In this document: positions 7,757 to 14,549 of the stretch, piece after piece
Layout: each line of letters starts with the position of its first letter
Position numbering within the stretch: position 1 is the first letter of the stretch
NCBI GenBank assembly: GCA_001940645.1
Contig: MDVS01000111.1
Location: forward strand, 1-47,138
DNA length: 47,138 nt
From: Candidatus Heimdallarchaeota archaeon LC_3
Lineage (GTDB): Archaea; Asgardarchaeota; Heimdallarchaeia; Hodarchaeales; LC-3
Reading direction: 5' to 3'
Notes under the pieces: generated by a model
Database searches by the model: none
The model's input: the letters and a program-made list of their open reading frames with translations, nothing else
Told to the model about the DNA's origin: nothing
Program-made: the position numbers and the translations under genes

Positions 7757-9415
7757 ATGATTTCTAAAAATCGTATGGATAAAATTGATAAAATTGCTAA
7801 TTCATACACAAAATTATTTATAATTCAAAGAAAAAGTCCGATTAATTCAACTCTTATTTTAATTATATTCTGTCCATTAATTATAATTCAAACCTATTAT
7901 TTCTTTAATGTGATTCGTTATACTCAAGATAATGTATTTGATGCAATCACGATAAATATTTTCTTATTTAGTGGAATAATTTTATTATATCATCCAAAAA
8001 AAATCTCTTCAATGGATTTGGTTTTATTTGGTATTACCATATTAATTACCAGATTTTTATTCTTACCTCTAATTCCCGAGATAAGTAGTGATCTAAATCG
8101 GAATTTAGTTTTTGGTTCGTTGTTTGCAAATGGGTATAATCCTTATCTTTGGACATTAGATCAAGTCCCAGTCTTATTTGACCAAATTGTTCTTAAAGTA
8201 AATTACATTGCTGAATGGGCTACCCATTCTTATGATTATCCAGCTTTTGCTACCTTTTTCTTTGGATTTATATCAATATTAAGTCCTGCAGATAACTTTT
8301 CTGCATTTTTATTAGCAAAATCAGTGTTAACTTTTGTTGAGTTTCTTAACGCTTATATCATCTATAAAATTATTTTACGATTTATTTCTAAAAATAGAAA
8401 TGTAGCATTATTAACTTCGATAATATATCTTTTAAATCCAATTAGCATATATATGGTTACCTTAGAGGGTCAATTTGAACCTCTAGTGATTTTTTTTACA
8501 TTATTATTTGTTTATTTCTTATTCCTAAGTCAATCAGAAAAATCAAATGAAGAAAACAGATATTTTTCACCTTATTTATCGGGATTTTTTCTTGGATGTG
8601 CTGTGTTATTGAAGTATTATCCACTAGTTTACATTCCTGCAACCTTAATTGTTTTAAGAAGTAGTAGGAATATTAAGAACTTTTTGGGATCGTTTTCAAT
8701 GACATTATTAATTTTTTCATTACCATTTATAACAAACTCTTATTATATTACTAATTTTATTCGTTTTCAATTATTGAGAAAAGATAGAAATGTTTATAAA
8801 TCAATTGGGTCTATTTTTGGCTTTAATGTTGATTTATTCACTATCTTATTGCTGTTGTTGATTTCATTAATAATTCTTGCGATATTTAAGAAAAATAAGA
8901 TTGAATTTTTTATATATTTTTCAACAACAACAACTATTCTGTTTATTTTGTTAAATCCAAGCATTTTTGTATGGTATAGTCTTTGGCTTTTTCCTTTTAT
9001 TTCCTTATCTCATATAAGTTATAAAAAAAATACCACAGAAAATCAGCACATCAATGTAAGAATTACTAATTTTTCTTGGATAATTATGCTTTCGATATTC
9101 TTAATGATTTATACTGATCCTAAATTATTCGGTTTGTTTATTGAATTTACGATTTTTAGTTATATAATTACACATCAAAAATTTCAATATTATTTATCTT
9201 TTGTATTAGGCATCAATCAAGATAAAGTCAACATATACGTTAATAAAAAAATAAATTCAAGCAATTCTGCTGAAGTAGCAGACAACAGACTTGCTCATAA
9301 ACTTGATACAGAAAGAAAACGTGATCCCATGATCTACACAGTCAACGAAGGTCGCAAACCTAATGGTTTCTTTGATTATATTGAAAAATTAGCAAAAGAA
9401 GATCCAAAGAAATAA
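7757..9415 (+). CDS. polytopic GT-C-like glycosyltransferase (GT87/DUF2029-like)
   Basis: This is a 552-residue membrane protein with about ten or more hydrophobic helices. The first loop contains EISSDLNRNLVFGSLFANG followed by YNPYLW, like the acidic catalytic loop and substrate segment of GT-C polyprenyl-phosphate-sugar transferases. FLGCAVLLKYYPLVYIPATL is the typical KxYP(L) helix of GT87/DUF2029 mannosyltransferases. The family transfers sugars from polyprenyl-phosphate donors outside the membrane. The last ~50 residues are a charged cytoplasmic tail (VADNRLAHKLDTERKRDP to KEDPKK) whose codon use is less AT-extreme than the rest. A related tail-like fragment follows downstream at 9443. 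The donor and acceptor sugars cannot be told. Confidence 0.65.
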   Translation: MISKNRMDKIDKIANSYTKLFIIQRKSPINSTLILIIFCPLIIIQTYYFFNVIRYTQDNVFDAITINIFLFSGIILLYHPKKISSMDLVLFGITILITRFLFLPLIPEISSDLNRNLVFGSLFANGYNPYLWTLDQVPVLFDQIVLKVNYIAEWATHSYDYPAFATFFFGFISILSPADNFSAFLLAKSVLTFVEFLNAYIIYKIILRFISKNRNVALLTSIIYLLNPISIYMVTLEGQFEPLVIFFTLLFVYFLFLSQSEKSNEENRYFSPYLSGFFLGCAVLLKYYPLVYIPATLIVLRSSRNIKNFLGSFSMTLLIFSLPFITNSYYITNFIRFQLLRKDRNVYKSIGSIFGFNVDLFTILLLLLISLIILAIFKKNKIEFFIYFSTTTTILFILLNPSIFVWYSLWLFPFISLSHISYKKNTTENQHINVRITNFSWIIMLSIFLMIYTDPKLFGLFIEFTIFSYIITHQKFQYYLSFVLGINQDKVNIYVNKKINSSNSAEVADNRLAHKLDTERKRDPMIYTVNEGRKPNGFFDYIEKLAKEDPKK

Positions 9416-9442
9416 ATAAAAGATAACCGAACCGACTCATGA

Positions 9443-9586
9443 ACACGTGAAATACCCCAGGTAGCAGAAGATAACTTAGGAAAAGAGCGAATACTAAGTT
9501 CGTTAGTTAAAGGTAGAAAAGTTGACGTTAAAGAAGTTAAAAAAGATGACCCAAAGAAAAAAGGTTTTTTTCCGTGGATTGTTTAG
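9443..9586 (+). pseudogene. orphan reading-frame fragment resembling the tail of the upstream membrane protein
   Basis: Between the stop of the GT-C-like gene and the next membrane-protein gene a frame runs from just after a TGA (9440-9442) to a TAG at 9584-9586 with no usable start codon. It reads QVAEDNLGKERILSSLVKGR and later DDPKKKGFFPWIV. This recalls the upstream protein's tail (EVADNRLAHK, EGRKPNGFFDYI, EDPKK). It could be a duplicated and decayed C-terminus, or the remains of a separate gene. The similarity is short and judged by eye. Confidence 0.4.
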
Positions 9587-9636
9587 AAGGTAAATATACA
9601 ATTATCTTAATCAGATTAAAAATTAAAAGTGTTTAA

Positions 9637-10959
9637 ATGTCTATTTTAAGGTTTTCTTTTACAGATTACAAAATAAAATTAAGAAAATGGTTAGAATCCA
9701 AAGATAATTTATTAATATATTTCATATTTTTTGGGATTGCTGGATTTCTAATTTCTTACACAAGTAATTCAGAATTATACCTAAGTTGGATTATAGAAAT
9801 AAAAAAATTTAATTATTCAGGGTTTAAAATTATTGGAAATCCGATTTGGTTTTTTTATATTCTAGTAAGCATTTGGATTCAATTCTATTTAGAATCATTA
9901 CTCCCGTTCGTATTTGGATCCAACAATGTTTTTCTTTTAAGGTTTTTGTTTAAAATCCCAATTTTCTTAACTTTTTTCATAAGTGTCTATTTATTAGTCA
10001 ATTTTTTTAGGAAAAATCAAAAAATATATTCGAATAAAGTTTTCACATTAATTTTCTTATTAATTTTGTTTCCTTTATTTTACATTGCCTTTATTTGGGG
10101 TTCTCCAATAATTATTGGCCTATTTTTCTTTTTACTTTACATAAGCAGGAACAATGACAAAGAGACCAACAACTTTTTTCAAGGTTTACTCATAGGTTTC
10201 TCAATTTCCTTTACGATTTCTTTTTTGATATTATATATACCCTTTATGTTAGAAAAATTACGATTAAAACAAAAAAATGAATTGATGGACGAGATTTCAG
10301 GATTAATTGTCATTTGGATTTTAATTCTAATTCCATATGTAGTTTGGAATGGAATATATTTATTTAATCTTGGAAATATTAATACAGGAACATTAGTTTG
10401 GATTGAAATTTTCGATAAAATTTTGAGTTCCAATATTTCAATTCAGTTAGTTTTATTTGGATTAATGATTGTATGTACACTATTTTCACTAGGATTAATA
10501 ATTTTTTCAAAGAAATTTCCTTTATCGAATAAAATAGCTTTCAACATAAATTCAAATTTATTTCTTTATATTTCTTTGATTTTTTTACCCATTTTTACAA
10601 TAGAAAGTTCATTAGTTTTGATATTTTTTATTCTTGTAAATTTGTTAATGAAATTGCTAATTGATATAGATAATAATCTACAAGAAGGTAATATACCAAC
10701 AACAAAATATAAAAAATCTTCTAAATTAATTATCAAGTCAAGTCTTTTTGTGATTGCTGTTTCACTAATAATATTAATGCTGTTTTTTAGCTTACCAATA
10801 AATTCAGTATTTCATATTGATATTATTAGAGTTTCTGCTTTTGCTACTTATCATCAGTCATTTTCAGAATTGAATAGGAAAATAATTACCTTATTTTTAT
10901 ATTATGGATCGATTATTGTACTAGAGGTATTAGATACATTATTCTTGTTCAGAAAATAA
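9637..10959 (+). CDS. polytopic membrane protein, possibly GT-C glycosyltransferase-like
   Basis: This is a 440-residue protein made almost entirely of hydrophobic helices (about 10-11 TMs), from an ATG start. The N-terminal cytoplasmic stretch is KIKLRKWLESKDN. The first external loop holds NSELYLSWIIEIKKFNYSGF, and there is a lipid-facing segment FYIAFIWGSPIIIGLFFFLL. The general layout and the position next to the GT87-like gene suggest a second GT-C-type transferase or a partner of it. The diagnostic acidic motif is weaker than in its neighbour, so function is left open. Confidence 0.5.
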   Translation: MSILRFSFTDYKIKLRKWLESKDNLLIYFIFFGIAGFLISYTSNSELYLSWIIEIKKFNYSGFKIIGNPIWFFYILVSIWIQFYLESLLPFVFGSNNVFLLRFLFKIPIFLTFFISVYLLVNFFRKNQKIYSNKVFTLIFLLILFPLFYIAFIWGSPIIIGLFFFLLYISRNNDKETNNFFQGLLIGFSISFTISFLILYIPFMLEKLRLKQKNELMDEISGLIVIWILILIPYVVWNGIYLFNLGNINTGTLVWIEIFDKILSSNISIQLVLFGLMIVCTLFSLGLIIFSKKFPLSNKIAFNINSNLFLYISLIFLPIFTIESSLVLIFFILVNLLMKLLIDIDNNLQEGNIPTTKYKKSSKLIIKSSLFVIAVSLIILMLFFSLPINSVFHIDIIRVSAFATYHQSFSELNRKIITLFLYYGSIIVLEVLDTLFLFRK

Positions 10960-10991
10960 CATTCTATTTGTACAAAATATAAAAAAAATGT

Positions 10992-11183
10992 TTAGATATT
11001 ATTGTTTGAAGATTCTTTGAGTTTTCTTATGTAAGAGAGATATTTGGGATTTGCTTGCATTGAAAAACGAGGAGGGTGAGGGTAAACTAATTTAATTCCA
11101 CATTTTTCACATAATTTGCTTTTTCCTATGTAATTTATAGCATAGTTAAAACAATTAGGACATTTCAGCAATTTTTTTGGCAT
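10992..11183 (-). CDS. nop10: H/ACA RNP protein Nop10
   Basis: This is a 63-residue protein with the Nop10 layout: a zinc ribbon formed by CPNC (residues 8-11) and CEKC (~26-29), then the invariant-type PHPPRFS segment and a basic C-terminal helix (YLSYIRKLKE). Nop10 binds Cbf5 and guides H/ACA-directed pseudouridylation of rRNA. The archaeal protein is usually ~55-60 residues. Here the zinc-ribbon loop is longer (FNYAINYIGKSKL). It lies 19 bp after the aIF2alpha gene on the same strand, the usual archaeal order. Confidence 0.92.
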   Translation of the reverse strand: MPKKLLKCPNCFNYAINYIGKSKLCEKCGIKLVYPHPPRFSMQANPKYLSYIRKLKESSNNNI

Positions 11184-11202
11184 TTATATCAAAATATTAT
11201 TT

Positions 11203-12132
11203 TTAAATTCTTGAAAATTCTATAATAATGGGAGAATGTTTAGAGATTTTCTTTTCCATGTTACTCTGAAATGACTTCCAACTTTTTTCTGCTTTTTTCC
11301 AGTCATCTGCTTCGATTGTTATTCTGTAATCAGGAGCTGAAATGTTTTGCACATAAACATTTAATGCATCGTTTTCTTTAGCCTGTTTAATGGAATCATT
11401 AATAGCACTTTTAAAAATTTCAAGTCCATTTTTTACATAAAGAGAACATCTCAATTTTCCACCTAATTGAACAGAAGTGTTTTCTAATTCCTTTGTGGCT
11501 AAATCTGCTATAACTCTTGCAACTTTTTCTTCAATTCCAATATCTACAAGTATTTTATAATCATTATCACGGGTTTTCTCTAAAGCAGTTACCAATTGCC
11601 CAAAATGAGCGTAGAGTGTTTCTGTAATTGCATCCATTGACTCATCATTTAATTCCAGCTGATCCTTACTCATACCTAAGATTGATTTAGCACGTGATTC
11701 TTGTTTAAATATTTTTAACGTATTTCGTTTTTGAGCTTCAGTTGTTCTCCTGATTGATAAATCCACTTCTGCCCTTTGTGGATTTATTCTCAAAACTTTA
11801 GAAACTGATTTTTGTCCCTCTTTAATATGTTTTCTAATATTTCTAATCCAGGTTTTACTTAATTCCGATATATGAACGAAACCTGCTGTTTCTCCAAGCT
11901 TTTCATACCCCTCTATTAAAAAATAAGCACCATGGGGTGTTATCTTTGTACATTTGCCTATAATAAGTTCTCCTTTAGACGGGAAATCAGCTTCAGTAAA
12001 TTGAACTGATTTTTTTTCTTTCTTCTCAACAGGTTGAGGTATAATCTCTTTTTTCACCTCTTCTGTTTTTTCCGTCTCATCAACGACTTCAGAAATTACT
12101 TTTTTAGAACTTTTCTTTTTTCTTCTGGGCAT
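11203..12132 (-). CDS. eif2a: translation initiation factor aIF2 subunit alpha
   Basis: This protein has 309 residues. Residues ~45-125 are the S1 domain (PSKGELIIGKCTKITPHGAYF, HISELS, KVLRIN, VDLSIRR). A helical domain (~130-215) and the C-terminal alpha-beta domain (~220-309, LRCSLYVKNGLEIFKSAI, RITIEADDWKKAEK) follow, the full three-domain factor that binds aIF2gamma and initiator tRNA. The loop corresponding to the eukaryotic phosphorylation segment reads HISELSKTWIRNIRKHI. Unlike typical archaeal aIF2alpha, which begins near the S1 domain, it has a ~45-residue Lys/Glu-rich N-terminal extension (MPRRKKKSSKK start). It lies between eS27 and Nop10. Confidence 0.95.
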   Translation of the reverse strand: MPRRKKKSSKKVISEVVDETEKTEEVKKEIIPQPVEKKEKKSVQFTEADFPSKGELIIGKCTKITPHGAYFLIEGYEKLGETAGFVHISELSKTWIRNIRKHIKEGQKSVSKVLRINPQRAEVDLSIRRTTEAQKRNTLKIFKQESRAKSILGMSKDQLELNDESMDAITETLYAHFGQLVTALEKTRDNDYKILVDIGIEEKVARVIADLATKELENTSVQLGGKLRCSLYVKNGLEIFKSAINDSIKQAKENDALNVYVQNISAPDYRITIEADDWKKAEKSWKSFQSNMEKKISKHSPIIIEFSRI

Positions 12133-12233
12133 ATTTAATGAAATACTCCTTTGTTAATTTTCTTGATAATTGGAAGGTAATGGAAGTATTATTAATTGTG
12201 GATTCACAAAGATAAAACAATAAATAAATTAGT

Positions 12234-12419
12234 CTAGCTTAAAGAATTCAATATTGAAGCATTTGTTAATTGAACTTTACCACCAGTAGGTTCAGCAATT
12301 ATTTCAGCACAAATACTACATTTAATTATACTTTTTGCATGAGAAAATATTATTTGTTCATTTTCACATTTTTCGCATTTTATTTGAAGAAATCTAGATG
12401 GTTTTCTATTACGTTGCAT
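12234..12419 (-). CDS. rps27e: small ribosomal subunit protein eS27
   Basis: At 61 residues it matches archaeal eS27: the basic N-terminus RNRKPSRFLQIKC, a zinc ribbon with CEKC and CSIC spaced by ~15 residues, and AEPTGGKVQLTNASIL at the end, very like the family consensus. It is a component of the 30S subunit. It precedes aIF2alpha by ~100 bp in the usual cluster. The eL44 gene that usually lies just upstream of eS27 is absent here. Confidence 0.93.
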   Translation of the reverse strand: MQRNRKPSRFLQIKCEKCENEQIIFSHAKSIIKCSICAEIIAEPTGGKVQLTNASILNSLS

Positions 12420-12747
12420 TTATCGCACCTTTGAAAATTCAAAAATAAATTTATTGATCTTATTTGACTGTAAACAAGAATATATTCTAATTTACACTAA
12501 TTTGATTAACGTTTTAAAGATGCGCTAGCTTTATTTCTCCAAAAAGACTAAAAGAAATTCATATCAAATTAAAAATACTGAATTATTACCTAAATCGTCT
12601 TAGTCAATTAAAAAATCAACTGACTTGAATGAATTTATCGATTTTTTATATGAAATAAATTATGCCAAAGAATTTTAATCTGTAAACCTTAAGTAATTAG
12701 CTAATAAATCATGTTCACTAATTAAAAATAAATTATTGAAAATGTCA
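12420..12747. other. 328-bp gap between GINS and eS27 genes
   Basis: This is where many archaea carry eL44, and no eL44-like zinc-ribbon frame is present on either strand. The gap is AT-rich, holds the decayed-looking frame at 12518-12678 and probably the promoter for eS27. I see no RNA gene. Confidence 0.6.
12518..12678 (+). pseudogene. possible decayed ORF inside the gap
   Basis: A frame after the TAA at 12515-12517 reads RCASFISPKRLKEIHIKLK and on to NRLSQLKNQ with no start codon, then meets a TGA. A neighbouring frame continues as STDLNEFIDFLYEINY to a TAA at 12676-12678. The two together look like a frameshifted helical protein end. LNEFIDF recalls INKFIDF in the fragment at 32-178. This is judged by eye and is weak. 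Confidence 0.22.
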
Positions 12748-13359
12748 TTATTCTATAATTCTAACAACATTTTTTGGCAGTAAAATATCTTGAACAAGCT
12801 TTTTAGGAAGAATACTAATAGTATCTTTTTCAAATGGACCATAGGAATTTAAATCAGGCCCTAAAAATTGAGCTAGTTGTTTTAAAAATTTTACTTCCAC
12901 TTTTTCATTAAACTGATTCGTAGAAATTATTCTTGATTTTTCCTTCCCAGAATCCAAATTGCTCTTCAAAGCTGTTGAGGTTAAGAATGGAATTTGTTCT
13001 ATTTGATTAGGTAATTTTCGATACCAATCATTAAGCCCTTTCAAAATTTTTATTGCTTCTGTTTCTTGACTAGTTAATAAAGATGTTTCAAGATTTAAAT
13101 CGCGAATAATATAATTATTAAGCTTTGTCCAACGTAAATTCTTCAAATTTTCGAATAAAAATGACACTCTACTGATTATAGTTCTTTCGATAACATCTTC
13201 ATGTGAATTTTGAATAATACTATTCAATATATCCCATATTTGTGTATAAAAGTTATACTCAAGTGGTTGGATTACATCACTGGATCTTTCTCTTTTCCAT
13301 TTGCTGTACAAATTTGAGTATACATCTGTGTAATTCCATTGTTTATTGGACATTTCCAT
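12748..13359 (-). CDS. gins51: GINS complex subunit (Gins51/Gins15 type)
   Basis: This protein has 203 residues. The N-terminal ~130 residues form the helical A domain (TIISRVSFLFENLKNLRWTK, split by short loops). The C-terminal ~50 residues are the small beta-rich B domain, with FLKQLAQFLGPDLNSYGPF and an ILPKKLVQDILLPKNV end that match archaeal GINS. In Gins51/15 the order is A then B, as here. GINS bridges MCM and primase/polymerase at the replication fork. The gene follows PCNA on the same strand, the conserved archaeal pairing, 64 bp after the PCNA stop. Confidence 0.85.
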   Translation of the reverse strand: MEMSNKQWNYTDVYSNLYSKWKRERSSDVIQPLEYNFYTQIWDILNSIIQNSHEDVIERTIISRVSFLFENLKNLRWTKLNNYIIRDLNLETSLLTSQETEAIKILKGLNDWYRKLPNQIEQIPFLTSTALKSNLDSGKEKSRIISTNQFNEKVEVKFLKQLAQFLGPDLNSYGPFEKDTISILPKKLVQDILLPKNVVRIIE

Positions 13360-13423
13360 CCCAAAAAGTATCTAGCTATTATAAATTAAATGATGTTTAT
13401 ATAATTCACCAACAATTATTGAT

Positions 13424-14251
13424 TTAAAAATCTTCTTCCTCTTCAGTATCTAAAGGTGCTACCAAATAGACGAATTCAATATTATCATCAGCTAAACTAA
13501 AGGTAATTCTTAATGGATTATCTGAACTTAACTCCATAACAGACTTATCTGCCATCGCATCAATTTTAAACAATTTTTCTAAGTTTTCCATATCATAAAG
13601 ACTTTCAACGCGTTCTGAATCAGATTTTATCTCATGTATGGGACTACCATCGCCTTTTTTTAACACAGATTTTGCATATATCCCGGTTGCATCTCCTTTC
13701 AGCTCAAAGACCAATTCGTTTCTATTTTCAATCTTAACTGCTAAATGTCTTAGATCTTTTTGGGCAACTATACCAACATCGGAAAGAATGTTTTTCAAAT
13801 TTCCACCACCCTCAAAAGTGATTTCACTATCCAAGGGAATTGCTTTTACTTTAGATATTGTATCAGAGTTATCAACCTCTGGGACATGAACATTTAGCTT
13901 ATATTCAACTTTAGACAATCCATCCTCAAAAGTGATTTCAAATTTGTTAGAATCTGAAGTATATTTCATATTAATTGTTGCGTTATCCTTAATACTTCTT
14001 GAAAATACTTTTTTAAGGTCATCCAAAGATAAACCCAAAGATGTTTCACTTTCAACATTATAACTACTGAAAAAAGGTTTATTTATTCTGAACATCACAA
14101 AAACAGCAGCAGATTCCTCCATAGAAGCCATAATTAATCCATTATCTGGATTGAAAGAGAATTTTCTTGGTCCTACTACAACACTCTGTAAAACGTCAAT
14201 GATTGTTTTAAAATATTTAGCTTTTTCTCCACTTATTGATATGTCTATCAT
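13424..14251 (-). CDS. pcn: DNA polymerase sliding clamp PCNA
   Basis: This gene encodes 275 residues from the ATG at 14251. A TTG four codons upstream is less likely given the TATA-type element at 14276-14286. Two clamp domains are visible: residues ~1-120 (FKTIIDVLQSVV, GLIMASMEESAAVFVMF, LGLSLDDLKKVFSR) and ~130-275 (DVGIVAQKDLRHLAV, FELKGDATG, MELSSDNPLRITF). The interdomain loop includes PEVDN. LVAPLDTEEEEDF is the usual end, YLVAP-type followed by an acidic tail. Trimeric PCNA tethers polymerases, FEN1 and ligase to DNA. Confidence 0.95.
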   Translation of the reverse strand: MIDISISGEKAKYFKTIIDVLQSVVVGPRKFSFNPDNGLIMASMEESAAVFVMFRINKPFFSSYNVESETSLGLSLDDLKKVFSRSIKDNATINMKYTSDSNKFEITFEDGLSKVEYKLNVHVPEVDNSDTISKVKAIPLDSEITFEGGGNLKNILSDVGIVAQKDLRHLAVKIENRNELVFELKGDATGIYAKSVLKKGDGSPIHEIKSDSERVESLYDMENLEKLFKIDAMADKSVMELSSDNPLRITFSLADDNIEFVYLVAPLDTEEEEDF

Positions 14252-14275
14252 TTTTGGCACCAAATAACAAATATG

Positions 14276-14286
14276 ATTTAAAAATA
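14276..14286 (-). promoter_or_regulatory. candidate TATA box for pcn
   Basis: The minus strand reads TATTTTTAAAT about 25-35 bp before the ATG at 14251, which would place transcription start almost at the start codon (leaderless). This supports the ATG over the upstream TTG. Confidence 0.4.
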
Positions 14287-14549
14287 GAAAAGAATTACCT
14301 TTTAGATTCTTTTTGGTTTTAAAAAATTATTTTTCGATATTTTTTGTATTATTATCTTATCTTAAAGAGATTCTTGACTGCTTCGATAAAGATATATTTA
14401 GTCAAAATAACAATATATGCCTTTTAAACAAGACATTATTAACTTAAATTAATAAATGATAAAGGAAATTTATATTAACTAAAAAAATTATATTATTCAT
14501 TAAAATAATGGGAAAAAAGAAGAATATGATAAATTACGTGAATTTTTTA

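Noticed and set aside
12518..12678. Relic of eL44 in the GINS-eS27 gap
   Set aside because: No zinc-ribbon cysteines and the opposite strand. The frame does not resemble eL44.
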